Positions 1 through 9,762 of a stretch of DNA of 64,000 bases are shown piece by piece (within the stretch, counting starts at the first letter, position 1; each line of letters starts with the position of its first letter). This DNA comes from Cristatella mucedo. Lineage: Eukaryota; Bryozoa; Phylactolaemata; Cristatellidae. A model generated the notes under the pieces. The model saw only the letters and a program-made list of their open reading frames with translations, was not told the origin of the DNA and ran no database searches. The stretch covers positions 6,026,001-6,090,000 of the forward strand of contig WPIO01000011.1 of assembly GCA_009760855.2 (NCBI GenBank), written 5' to 3'. A program made the position numbers and the translations under genes.

Positions 1-523
1 CCTGGCCGACGAGCTGAGCACCACTGGCACCTAATGAGCCACGAAACTCTATGAGCGCCGATCCGGAAGTCTTGCGAAGATCCAAGCTTCCAGTGGTCAG
101 CTGACTAGGCGCTCTGATATCTGGCCGGAACGAGTCCGACTGGTCTTTCAATCCTCCGCAGGCGAGTCTGCTCCGTCTGCGAGGACGGAAGGACGTGATG
201 GCTCTGGTTGATCGATCTAGTCAATCGCCAGCTGACAAGCCAAGGTGCCTCTGTCAAGCTGTGCCACCCCGGGGGACACTCAGGTGCCAGCCGGTTCAGA
301 TCTGAGAATGGGTCGAGTACAACCGTGCTGGCGGGTGGTCCTTCTCGCTCCGATGACGTCAGAGCTGCCTTCGCTTGCTCACTGTGCGGTTTGTATCAAA
401 ATCTCTGCCCACCTCGGCCCGCTGCTTCAATCGCCACCTAGGAGTGACGAAGCCCGGCGGCCGCACCATCAGGGTCAAGCTTAGAGCTCCGCAAACCCAG
501 TCTTCGTCGATTCGTCATTTCAG
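1..523. other. Presumed CEP112 intron, no exon found
   Basis: No coding segment that splices in phase to the exon at 524 was found. Short open stretches (for example 208-441) lack splice signals and protein-like composition. The first 30 bases read as LADELSTTGT then stop, with no GT donor nearby, so I do not call them an exon. The stretch ends in a usable 3' splice site (ATTTCAG, AG at 522-523). Confidence 0.5.
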
Positions 524-887
524 ACGCTGCAGAAGAAGACCGGCGAGCTGGAGGAGACAAGGGCGCGCTTCATGAGCAAGGTTCGCGAGCAGGAGGAGAC
601 GATCGCGCGCCTCGAGAAAAAGGTGCAGACCATTGTCAAGGACTCGGCGCTCGTTCGCGAGAGCAAGGACCAGCAGATCGCCGAGCTGCGCCGCCTGGCG
701 GACGACAGTACCGAGAACCGGAAGAACGAGTTCGAGCGCCGCCTACACGACCTTGTGGCCGAGCACGAGCGCGACCAGTTCGAGCTGCAGAAGCAGCACA
801 CACGCGTCATCCAGGAGCTCACCGACGAGGTGACGGCTCGCATCGCTCGCATCGAGGCCGACCACAAGCGTCAGCTGAGCACTTCGG
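524..887 (+). CDS. CEP112: CEP112-like exon 1 of the visible part
   Basis: This 364-nt coding exon lies between an ATTTCAG acceptor and a CGG|GTGAGA donor. Codons start at 524 and it ends in phase 1 with the single base G887. It encodes 121 residues of highly charged heptad sequence (for example REQEETIARLEKKVQTIVKD), as expected for a continuous coiled coil. The internal ATG at 572 is not a start; the frame is open to the splice acceptor and the protein begins upstream of the window. The CEP112 assignment rests on the C-terminal exon joined in phase. Third codon positions are strongly G/C, as in the other exons of this gene and unlike the surrounding introns. Confidence 0.8.
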
Positions 888-2012
888 GTGAGACGCCGCC
901 CGCCCCGCTCCGCCCGAGGCTGGAGCTCCCCCGGCAATTGCCGACGGCGAACTCGTCGCCGTCTCGAGCTCGCAGCCACGCGAAGTCGTCAGCCGACTCT
1001 CGTCGCCGACGACGATCAAGAAGGCAGCCGCTTCGAACGTCAGTGTCCCTAACATATCTCCGCGACCTAAGCGCTTGCCTCTACCCAGCATGGCAGATGC
1101 CAGTAGAAGGGGACAACTCTTGCGGCCAGCCCCCCTAGGGCTGCAGTTAGGGTCGGAGCGGATCAGAGGACGGATGTAGAGGCAACAGGAGCCAGGCAGG
1201 ATGGGCCCACTTGAGAGTTAGGCTGTGCGGTTTTGGTGTGAAGCTAGGTATATCCGCAGCTATTAGGTTAGTGCAGTCACAATTCAGATTAAGAAAGTTA
1301 GCTCACAGACGATCGAAAAGTTCGGCGATGCAAGGAATGGTGGGAAAAGTTGAAATCGAAATGGTGGATGTGCAGAGGTTTTCGCAAGTTGATTGAGCTA
1401 GCCAACTCTGTTGCGCGGCTTTTGAGCGGGACTTGCAACCGTTGCGACTGAGTGGGCTGCGAGCGAATGCTAAATGGCCTCGACCATGTCGCCGATCGAA
1501 GCGCATCCTTTTACTAGCCGCTTTCCCGCTGCCTCCGAGAGTAATCATTCGGCAGCCGCCGTCTGCACACTACCGGAAGAGAGAAGCAGCCGCAGCAAAG
1601 AAAGCCTCGTGCTACACTGGCGAACACCGAATATCGACGACTGCACAGGAAAGTGCCAGCGAGGGAGGCGAGAACCCGACGACCTCTAATGACGACCGCG
1701 AAAGTAGAGCTAAGTGTGAATATCTGGATAGAAGAAAGGCAAAAGTTTTGCTTAGAGACGGCATCAGCTGCAGTTTGTCAAAAGCATGAGGCCCGGAGCA
1801 GATCGCTACGAGACAATAGTCTTCAAAAGCTCAATGAATAAAAGTGGCCGCTAACATGTTCGCTGTGAAAATTATTGCGAAGATAGGGCCTAAGATTTGC
1901 AATAATGTTCAGTGATGTCCTGGCGAGGTGGAAGGCACTCTAGAAAGAATTAGCGATCAACGATGTCAAACTCCGAAAATAGGTCCCACCCTGTGCTAGC
2001 AGAGAGACTATA
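888..2012. other. CEP112 intron, 5' part
   Basis: This is the first portion of the 2207-nt intron between 887 and 3095. It is GC-rich at first and becomes AT-rich after about 1800. The open frames seen here have no splice context. No repeat family was recognised before the MITE at 2013. Confidence 0.5.
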
Positions 2013-2653
2013 CAGTCGTCCCTCATTTATCGCAATTAATCAGTTCCAGAATGTACCGCGATAAACGAAGTAATAAGCGAATTTCCGCGAAGTAGGATTC
2101 TTTATTTACAAGTAAAATATTTTCGTAGTTAGAGCGAAGAAAAAAATCTGTTCAAGACCCTCTAAATACGGTTGTTAACATTATTAGAGCTCTCTGGCAA
2201 GAAATAACATCACTTTGGTCACCATTAGACTCATATTACCCAATTTATTAGACGCAATAAAAGAAAATAAGACATTAGACGTTATAAATATCGTATTATT
2301 TTTATTTTACATATAATTAAACTAGAATAGCTAATCTTTGAATAGCATACTTGATATTCATGGTTTCACTTCACCCAATTTTTTGGAAAAACTTTCTTGC
2401 GCACACACAAGAACTGGTCAAGTGGCTGCACGTTAAAGGATGGGCCGGGGGGGGGGGTGCTCGAATACATAAGCCTAAAGTCCATACATGTAATTATTTC
2501 AATTGTTATACAGTGGTGTGTAATTGAAACAGACAGCCGAGCACGCACTGTATCGTTTTCTTTATCTCGATGAAATTTTTAATGAGCATATTCTAAAAAC
2601 TGCGATAGAGTGGAACCGTGAAAGTCGAAGGGCGAAGTGGCGAGGGACGACTG
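2013..2653. mobile_element. Non-autonomous Tc1/mariner-type element (MITE) with TA target duplication
   Basis: The 641-bp element begins CAGTCGTCCCTC (2013-2024) and ends with its exact reverse complement GAGGGACGACTG (2642-2653). It is flanked by TA at 2011-2012 and 2654-2655. After the 12 perfect bases the inverted repeat continues imperfectly; both ends contain a CGCGATAA or GCGATAGA motif. The TA duplication and the CAGT.GTCCCTC ends are typical of Tc1/mariner elements of the pogo/Tigger group. There is no intact transposase. A short minus-strand stretch near 2420 reads VQPLDQF, which faintly recalls Tigger DDE domains but is too short to rely on. The interior is AT-rich with a G11 run at 2447-2457. 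It lies inside a CEP112 intron. Confidence 0.8.
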
Positions 2654-3094
2654 TAGATAAGTCAACATTCTTGTGAATGTTCCTCATGTCGACTTCGCTG
2701 AAGCCGACCCCCCCCGGCAGTCTGTAGATGCAAATTCAACGCGAATCTCTCGACCCACTTGAACCACGTCCGGTCACCACGTCTGGCATCTGATTTGCTG
2801 CGCGTCTTCTAAACTCGTCGAGCTACCGCTCCTCCTTCTCCTCCTCCGAAGAGCTTTCTGCCGCCGTCTTGATCTAGTTCCAGTAAGGCACTCGCGTCTC
2901 GCGCCTGATTCAAGACTTCTTCGACAAGTGACGCTTCGAATCGGACTGGCGGTGGGGTGGCCGCTGAAACTGGCTGAGGGCGCAGAGCATCCCCGCCGCC
3001 ATCCGCGGCCGCCATCTCTTGCCGCCGCCGTCGCCTGGAAATTCGCAAACTTCGGCGACTGTTGAGTTTGCCTTTCGCTGTCCTCTCGATTCAG

Positions 3095-3262
3095 AGGAGA
3101 CCGTGCGTCAGCTAGAAGCGAGAGTGCAGCAAATGTCTGCGGAGTTGGAGCAGCTCGGCAGAGCCAGAAGCGCTTCCGATCAGCAGAAGCAGGAGCTGGA
3201 GGCCAAGCTCGACGAGGCGCACCGCTTGGGCGACGAGTACAAGGGCAAGGTTGAGGCGCTAA
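3095..3262 (+). CDS. CEP112: CEP112-like exon 2
   Basis: This 168-nt exon lies between acceptor CGATTCAG (AG 3093-3094) and donor CTAA|GTAAGC. The first two bases AG complete the codon begun by G887 (GAG, Glu), so the upstream phase-1 donor and this acceptor agree. It encodes coiled coil such as ETVRQLEARVQQMSAELEQL and ends in phase 1. Open sequence before 3095 in the same frame is intron. Confidence 0.8.
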
Positions 3263-3444
3263 GTAAGCTGGCCTCTCGTGCGCAGCTCATTCTTTGCCGC
3301 CCACCGAGCGGGCGGCATCGTCCTCCGGTAACCCGCCACCTAGCTTAAAATAGCTCCGCGGCACTCGTCGGAGGGGGCCGGGTGGGACTGAAGGCGATGG
3401 CAGAAAGCGTCGAAAGCGGAACTCGCGTTGCCTCTACTTTCTAG

Positions 3445-3713
3445 GCGCCGAACTCGAGAGCGAGGCTGAGGAGCAAAGAAGGACCGCCGAGCAGGCGCGT
3501 CAAAAGCACGAGGTGCAGATGAATACGCTACGTCGCGAACAGGCCGTAGCACTGGGTCGCGCCGGCGAAGCCACGGCCGACCTCGAGCATCGTCTCGCCG
3601 CACTGCAGCAGTCGCTGAGCGACACTATTGCTCAGGCGGAGCGTCGCACCGCCGAGCTGGAGGCGGCCGCCCGAAACGAGATGGCTGCCGCCGAGCGGCG
3701 CCACGAGCAGAAG
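3445..3713 (+). CDS. CEP112: CEP112-like exon 3
   Basis: This 269-nt exon follows a short 182-nt intron. The acceptor is TACTTTCTAG (AG 3443-3444) and the donor is CAGAAG|GTGAAG. Base A3262 plus GC makes AGC (Ser), keeping the frame. It encodes about 90 residues of Glu/Arg/Gln/Ala-rich coiled coil (for example AEQARQKHEVQMNTLRREQA) and ends in phase 0. The frame stays open past the donor into the GA array and a LINE relic, but that extension is retained intron and not protein. Confidence 0.8.
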
Positions 3714-3736
3714 GTGAAGGGCGAATGCAGGAGTGG

Positions 3737-3738
<2 letters not shown>

Positions 3739-3830
<92 letters not shown>
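3739..3830. repeat. (GA)n microsatellite in CEP112 intron
   Basis: A pure GA array of about 46 units begins only 25 bp after the exon 3 donor and abuts a LINE fragment directly at 3831. Confidence 0.98.
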
Positions 3831-3835
<5 letters not shown>

Positions 3836-4315
3836 CTACTTTCAGCTGCATAATATTGCTAAAATTTGTGCTTGTTTAGACAGAGACACCACATCTAAAT
3901 TAGTCCATGCATGTGTGACATCCCTTCTCGACTTCTGTAATTCACTGCTTGCTGGTCTATCGGCCTGCGAAATCAGGGGCTTACAGTTGGTGGAGGAAAT
4001 CAGCAGCTATCTCATCTGTCGTGAGCGTCGCAATTGTCACATCGCACCACTTCTCACCGACCTGCACAGGCTCCTAATCAAGCAGGGCATCGACTTCAAG
4101 GTTCTATCACTTACTTTTAGACCCCTTCATACTCTGGCCCCAGCCTACATATCAGCACTACTCTCCCACTAGGCGAAGTATCGTACAACTCGCTGTTCTG
4201 ACTCAAATCGCTTAGCCATACCTCCCACGAATCTCAAAACCGTTGGAGACCGTGCCTTTAATTCCTATGCTCTCAAAGCCCGGAATTCACTACCAACGCA
4301 TATCAAACGTGCCTC
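3831..4315 (+). mobile_element. LINE family A fragment, RT C-terminus
   Basis: This 5'-truncated relic encodes the region after the RT catalytic core. Recognisable motifs are LLDFCNSLLAGL, LICRERRNCHIAPLLTDLH and IDFKVLSLTFRPLHTLAPAY, followed by a stop and then DRAFNSYALKARNSLP. It matches the other family A copies in the window but carries stops and substitutions. It is sense-oriented in a CEP112 intron, between the GA array and the next exon. No (TTA)n tail is present, so the 3' end is also lost. Confidence 0.85.
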
Positions 4316-4536
4316 TCTCGGACAAGGTCTGTGGCCAGCCCCCTCATAGAACGTCGCTCGCTTTCAGAGCCCAGCTCCTGGCTGCAACTCGAGCAGCTGA
4401 GATTTCGCGAGCGAACGGATTTCACATTGGCTTTTTTGAATTGGCTGGACCACACGCTACCTTCCGACGTTGGCCGCCGCCCGTCAAACGCATGGAGGGC
4501 AGAATGGCAGCCCATTTTTTCCGCTCGCTCGTGCAG

Positions 4537-4761
4537 GTTCGAAGCTTGAGTTCGTCTGCTGAGCAAGCCGCCATGGAGCATCGAGTCGTCGTACAGGGCC
4601 TGGAGGAGCGGCTGCACGACCGGGACAGCGCGATGCAGCAGATGGCCGAGCAGCTCCGGATGCAGGCGCTTCAGAACGAGGCCACTTTGACCGAGATCAG
4701 GACGCTTGCGGACCGACGTGTCGAGCAAGCACAGAGCCACTGCCGCCAAAGGCTAGCGCAG
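4537..4761 (+). CDS. CEP112: CEP112-like exon 4
   Basis: This exon is exactly 75 codons. The acceptor is CTCGTGCAG (AG 4535-4536) and the donor is GCGCAG|GTATGG, both in phase 0. It encodes SSSAEQAAMEHRVVVQGLEE followed by coiled coil rich in Gln, Arg and Glu. The open frame that extends upstream to 4243 is intron and LINE sequence. Confidence 0.75.
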
Positions 4762-5029
4762 GTATGGCGGCAGCCGTGGCAACGGCATGAAGGCTTGCGC
4801 ATTGGCGGTGTAAGCATGAGCTGCAGGCAAGCGGGCGTGCGGCGACTGAGTGTCTCACAATGCTACAATCGCACGAGACGGCATCCAGGAGCGTGCTGCT
4901 GCATTGTTTTCGGCACCGTGTGCACCAGCGTTACGGGTAAACGAACCGGCTGCGGGCGGGCGGGCGGGCGATGTCTTGGTGGGTCGCATTGCCGATTCTC
5001 CAGCCTCAGGTGGACACGGACGTAGGGTC

Positions 5030-5079
5030 GAACCGGATTACCGAGCCGGATTACCGAGCCGGATCGCCGAGCCGGATTA
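5030..5079. repeat. 13-bp tandem repeat in CEP112 intron
   Basis: About four units of a GAGCCGGATTACC-type 13-mer lie in the intron between exons 4 and 5, shortly after a GGGC run at 4955-4970. Confidence 0.85.
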
Positions 5080-5351
5080 GAGCAGCGTCACGGCCGCCTT
5101 CCCTAGTCTCCTGTCTGAGCCGTGCCTCTCTCCGAAACACAAGTCGCTGCGAGCGGTCGATGCGAGCAGAAGTTGGACCTGTGTCCGCCCGCCTGTCGTC
5201 GGGTCGAAGCAAGCAGCACCCTCTTGGCGGTGGCACCGTGCCTGCGGGTGGTGCCTACGTCGCTGCGCCTAGTCGAGGTGCCTAATCGCATCGCCACACG
5301 CTCGCGCCTGTCTGCTGGCGAATCGCGACCCATTGCTCGCTCGCTCGCCAG

Positions 5352-5546
5352 GCGGAGGAGAGCGCTGAGTCGGTCAAGGCCGCGAACGAGCAGCAGAACA
5401 AGGAGCTGCAGGACCAGCTGGCCCAGCTTCGCAGGGAGCACGACAAGGAGCTGAGCTCGCTTCGCACGCAGCACGACCTCGACAGACAGCACGTGATCGA
5501 GCGCGAGCGACAGCAGCGCGAGGCGCTGGTCGCCGTTCATGCACAG
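5352..5546 (+). CDS. CEP112: CEP112-like exon 5
   Basis: This exon is exactly 65 codons, phase 0 to phase 0. The acceptor is GCTCGCCAG (AG 5350-5351) and the donor is GCACAG|GTCGGT. It encodes AEESAESVKAANEQQNKELQ and further coiled coil ending ALVAVHAQ. No ATG-initiated open frame covers this exon, so it is found only by splice and phase reasoning. Confidence 0.75.
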
Positions 5547-5667
5547 GTCGGTGCGCTCGCTTGTTGCTCACCCGTAGCTTGATGCCTCCTCCCCTGTCCA
5601 CTCCATAACCGCTGGCTGCTCCAGCATTCTCGCTTGGTAGACCCTAACAACGGATACTGGTTCGCTA

Positions 5668-5704
5668 GTGCCGCGAGAGAGAGGGAGAGAGAGAGAGGGA
5701 GAGG

Positions 5705-5763
<59 letters not shown>
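5668..5763. repeat. (GA)n microsatellite in CEP112 intron
   Basis: GA-rich sequence with GGA interruptions at its 5' end becomes a pure GA array of about 30 units. It lies in the 352-nt intron between exons 5 and 6. Confidence 0.97.
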
Positions 5764-5765
<2 letters not shown>

Positions 5766-5898
5766 GACTTCTCTTCAGTATCGAGTGATAGGTAGTTTCG
5801 TGGGCACTGATGGTGTGGCAGCGTCGTCTATTAGCACCACTTGTGCTGGTCGGCGGCCGTCGCGAGCGCCGTCACGGCATCTCTCTTGCCTGGCTCAG

Positions 5899-5992
5899 GA
5901 AATGGAGTGCTCGATAACGAGCGCCAATGCGGACAAGGCGCACCTCGGCGAGATCTTACGCGTCACGCAGGAGGAGTACAGCAGCCATACCG
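5899..5992 (+). CDS. CEP112: CEP112-like exon 6 (short)
   Basis: This 94-nt exon lies between acceptor CTGGCTCAG (AG 5897-5898) and donor CATACCG|GTGAGC. It enters in phase 0 and leaves in phase 1. It encodes EMECSITSANADKAHLGEIL and RVTQEEYSSHT. It is the least coiled-coil-like exon, but both junctions fit in phase. Confidence 0.7.
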
Positions 5993-6280
5993 GTGAGCAG
6001 GCCGCCATCGCCGCCACCCCAGCCCTGTCACCCGCGCCACGGCTCCTTTCAACGATCGCTCCGCTAGAGCTGGCTCGTGCCCGAAGAGGTGGCACTGTGA
6101 TGCCGAAGGGGCGCCAGCCGCCTAATTCTGCGTCTCCGGTGCTGCAGCAGCTGCAATCGGGCACTCGGCCGCTGCTCACCCCACACCAGTAGCTCGCGTC
6201 GCCGCCGTAGCCCTCGGTTCGATTCGCTTGGAGGCGCTCGCTCGAGCGCATCGTTCGTGCTCGTCGTTGTCGACGAACAG

Positions 6281-6529
6281 CCGAGCTGTCGGAAGAGATA
6301 GCGGCACTCAGAGAAGAAATGGCGACGAACGAGAAGCTGCGGCGACAGCAGCTGGCCGAGCTGCGGCAGTTGCATGATGAGGAGCGGCAAAGGCTGTCGC
6401 GCGAGCACGACCGGGACGCGAGCCGCCTGCGGGCCGAGGCGGAGCGGCAGCGCGCCGACCTGCAGCGAGCTCATGGCAGCGAGATGGAGTGTCTCGTGCA
6501 GAACCACGAGACCAGGGTCAAGCAGTTGG
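6281..6529 (+). CDS. CEP112: CEP112-like exon 7
   Basis: This 249-nt exon has a rather purine-rich acceptor (GACGAACAG, AG 6279-6280) and donor TTGG|GTACGA. G5992 plus CC makes GCC (Ala), then ELSEEIAALREEMATNEKLR and further strongly helical sequence to VKQL. It ends in phase 1. The weak polypyrimidine tract is the least certain splice site of the gene, but phase and coding content agree on both sides. Confidence 0.75.
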
Positions 6530-6629
6530 GTACGAGCTCGCCGTGGCGGCACTTTCGGTATTGTCCCCCTGCTCTTCTCCAGCATTCAACGCTTCGGGCA
6601 TTTATATAGCCTGGCACCTCCGCAGTCTC

Positions 6630-6828
6630 TTCTTCAGCCACCTCTCTCTGTCTCTCTCACTCTCTCTTGCTCTCTCTCTTACTCTCTCTCTCTCTTACTC
6701 TCACCCTCACTCTCTCTTGCTCTGTCTATTGATCTCTTTTTTTCTCTTGCTTTCTCTCTCCTGCTCTCTCTCTCTCTCTCTTTATCGCTTGCTCTATCTC
6801 TCTGTCACTCTCTCTTTCTTTATCTCTT

Positions 6829-6872
<44 letters not shown>

Positions 6873-6900
6873 CTCTCTGTGTCTCTCCCTCTCTCTTCCT
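6630..6900. repeat. CT-rich low-complexity tract upstream of the last CEP112 exon
   Basis: About 270 nt of almost pure pyrimidine (CTCT with TTT and TGT interruptions, then a pure CT run near 6832-6870) on the sense strand. It ends about 85 nt before the exon 8 acceptor. The serine/leucine-rich open frames across it are artefacts of the repeat. Confidence 0.95.
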
Positions 6901-6985
6901 ACGTCTCTGCATCGTGCTCTCTGTGGCTTTCTCTGGTGCACTCCGGTGCAACGCACGTCAGCACGTGAGTAACCGGTCGCTGCAG

Positions 6986-7602
6986 AGGTCGACTACACGG
7001 CCCGCCTGTCCAAGGCGGCTGAGACGGCGCAGGAGCTTCGCGCCCTGCTCGAGCACGTCAAGGCCGAACGACAGGATCTGGCGGAGCGCGCCGAGTCGCG
7101 GCTTGCCGAGAGCGCGGCCATGTTCGAGGAGGAGCGGCACAGCGTACGCCAGCAGATGTCGGCCGCAGTGCTGGCCCTACAAGGCGACATCGAGGCGCAG
7201 CGCGACGCGCTGCGGCATTCAGAGCGTAGGCTGCGGGAAGCCGAGGCCGACCACGAAGAGCGTCTGCTGCGCGCAACGCTCGACTACGAGGGCAAGATGA
7301 AGGGCCTCATGCCGGCCGCCGCTCGGCAGCAGCTCGAGGACACGATCGCCTCGCTGCGAAGCCAGGTGGCCACGCTCAAGCAGCGCGTCGCGCTCCTGCA
7401 GGGAGAGCAGCTCGAGGCCAAGCGGCTTCAGCTCGGCGGCCGCTGCAGACCGGAAGACACCGCAGCCGCCGCAGGCGACGGCGGCAGCGTCGGCTCGGCG
7501 GTGGATCTCGAGGAGCCGGCTTGCGGCGGCGGCGGCGGCAGCGAAGCTACGCTCCGCGGCTCCCTCAACGGCTCGAGCTCGGCGTCGCTCGTTTCCGCTT
7601 GA
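6986..7602 (+). CDS. CEP112: CEP112-like terminal coding exon
   Basis: This 617-nt exon begins after GCTGCAG (AG 6984-6985). AG completes GAG with G6529, then VDYTARLSKAAETAQELRAL. The block KGLMPAAARQQLEDTIASLR (about 7294-7353), followed by SQVATLKQRVALLQ, matches my recollection of the vertebrate CEP112/CCDC46 C-terminus (KGLMPASLRQELEDTISSLK). CEP112 is a centrosomal coiled-coil protein of otherwise poorly known function. Vertebrate CEP112 ends soon after this helix. Here about 60 more residues follow, rich in Gly, Ala and Ser (CGGGGGSEATLRGSLNGSSS), before TGA at 7600-7602. All eight exons sum to 2181 nt with no phase conflict. A BLASTP of the joined exons would settle the orthology. Confidence 0.85.
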
Positions 7603-9762
7603 GCTCGTGGCGCCGCAGGCCTCGCCTGCGAGCCCATCCGATGCAGCGGAGGAGTCGGCGGCTTCTTCTTCTTCTTCCCCGTCCTCCTCGGTCCCATTGG
7701 TCGGTCCTCTGGCGAGCCGCCGACATCCAGCCTGCGGCGGCCGAAGCCGGCGCTGCCTCTGCGGCGGCGTACGAACGGGCGGCGAGCGAGCGAGCGAGCG
7801 AGCGCTAAGTAACCCCTTCCTTCGCACGGCGTGGCTTCCCCGTCACCTTCATTGAAGAGAATTAACCTCCTGGCGACCTGCCTTCCGCCTCAATCGGGGC
7901 CGCGGCGCGGCAGCGGTCTGCTGCGGCAAAGTGTCGCCGGCTGTCGCAGTCGACAGTGCTCGCCGCCGGCGCCTCGCGACGCCGGCGGCGCGCTCCGAGA
8001 CGCCGGCTCCGAGAGCTCCGAGAGCAGATGCGCGGCCGCACGATCGTCGCGCTCGCCTCTGCTAACGACGTTCAGCACGCCTGGTGTGACGCAATTAGTT
8101 GACAGACGCGGCCGATTTCTAGAGCCCGCTCGTTCGCTACGCGAGTGTGTGAAATACAGAGACGGTGGCGACGGTTCGTTTGCCGATTTCGCAGACTCGC
8201 GAGACTCGTCCGGAGCGTGAAGCGTGGGCGACTTCGCGGTGCAGGCCGAGGCTACCGGCTGAGGTTCAGCGGTAGCGTCCAAGGCCGAAACTCGCCTTAG
8301 CGGCCCGTCTCGCTACGTCCGGCTCGCGAAGCAAGATTGGTGTCGAAACGCTGCCCCGCAAACGTCGAGAAATGTCGGAGTTGGCCGTAAGGCACGACGA
8401 ATAGCATTCGTTGCGGCGGCACCGGTTCAATGAGACCTGGTTTTGCCCCGGGATAAAGGTACTAGCCATTGACAGCCTACGTCGTGGGCTAGAGACCTTC
8501 GGCTGGTGCGAAGCGCCTGAAAATATATCAAGTTCCCTTGGGCCGCTATACAAATGAATTACGTTTTTTAAAAGAAATTGGAATACGCTGAACTCAAGCA
8601 GGATCTGACCCGTTTTAGGAGTTTGATTGCAGCTACATCCGGCTGTCGCTCCATCGCCGGAAGTGGCACTTCGAGCCAGTGGATTTTAGCCACATTTTGG
8701 GCCGCCGAAGACAGGCGCTTTGGTCGCGAGGGAAGCCGTGCCAATTTTGGCCCATTCGGTCGCTTTCCAAATGCCGATAAGTTGTGCGGCCGCGGTTGGC
8801 CGAGCGCCATTCTTTTCTCTGCCGAGCGCTCCCGGCTAGTCGAGGGGCCAGACGGCGCTGGAAGCTGACCGAAAACATATTACCCTGTGCCGTACCGAGG
8901 GGAAGACGCTAGCTTCCGGTATGCAGGTGTCTGTGCGCGGGAGGAAGAGGTGAGCACTTCGGGGTTATACCGTTGAATAATTTCAATGCCGTGGATGCAC
9001 GTGTTATCAGCCATTTTTTTCACTGGGCTACATTTCAAACGCCATAGTTTCGGCGTGTAGGTTGGCATCCGATTGCTTCACTGCTCGCCGAAGGACTGAC
9101 TTCGAATCGCCGAGCTTTAACCTGGCATGCTGCAGTTGAAGGCGTATAGACGCCATTCTAAGTGTTCATTCCTGCAGTTTCACACACCGGCTGTCCACGT
9201 GACTCTAGACGCGCACGCGTTGACCAACGAGCGTTAAATACTCAGCCGCTTGTAGTCAGTAATAGGCCCTCCGTACCAAGTTGAACTGCGTTTGTGCGCA
9301 GCTAGGCTTTCAGATCCGTTGCTAAATCGTTAAGCTCTCGAGACCTGACACCAAGCAAAGTAAGCAATTGTCAGGTCAAAGGGTCGCGCACGACTTTAAC
9401 TAATCGTGCACGCTTCCGATGGCGCGGCGAAGGGCTGCCGTTAACGCTCGCTCGTGCTCTGTTATTCGGCCCTTTGCGGGAAGCCAGATCTAAGTAGGCG
9501 ACAGAGGCGGAGCCGACGACGCCCGAGAAGCGTCCCGCGAGCGCCGCTCGGAGCCCGTGCTCCGGTCTTATTTTAGCGCCACACCCTCAGTTAGAGCTTG
9601 CCTTGTGCAGCAGCAGCCAGCGCACATCTGGGCACTGCTGACGACCGAAGCGCCACCTGGCGACCATGGTGCCCTAGCTTCCCCTGAGAGCCGCAAGGCA
9701 GCACGCCGAGATCGTCTCGCCCCTTGGTTCTCACCGAATTTCACTCAACTAATAAAAATAAA
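7603..9762 (+). other. Candidate CEP112 3' UTR and flank
   Basis: GC-rich sequence after the stop codon holds several short open frames without protein-like composition. The first AATAAA hexamers on the + strand are two adjacent ones at 9751-9756 and 9757-9762, which would give a long 3' UTR of about 2.2 kb if used. A SINE fragment lies within it at 8484-8572. The real transcript end is not visible without cDNA. Confidence 0.35.
8484..8572 (+). mobile_element. Partial tRNA-SINE with LINE-like tail
   Basis: The sequence GAAGCGCCTGAAAATATATC followed by AAGTTCCCTTGGGCCGCTAT and ACAAATGAATTACG corresponds to the tail of the better SINE copy at 56925-57066. Only the distal part of the tRNA-like head remains (CGTCGTGGGCTAGAGACC). 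The tail resembles the family A LINE 3' end (GCGCCTAGA...GTTCTC..GGGCGCT). Confidence 0.7.

Noticed and set aside
2366-2548. Transposase in the MITE
   Set aside because: A single VQPLDQF-like string in a 60-codon frame is too short to claim a DDE domain in a 641-bp element.
3513-4172. 219-codon frame running from CEP112 exon 3 into a LINE
   Set aside because: The frame passes a good donor (AAG|GTGAAG) and then reads a GA repeat and an RT relic; the downstream phase-0 exon at 4537 fits splicing instead.
6374-7300. 308-codon plus-strand frame over the end of CEP112
   Set aside because: It is out of phase with the coiled-coil exons and crosses the CT tract as Ser/Leu repeats; it is a shadow frame.
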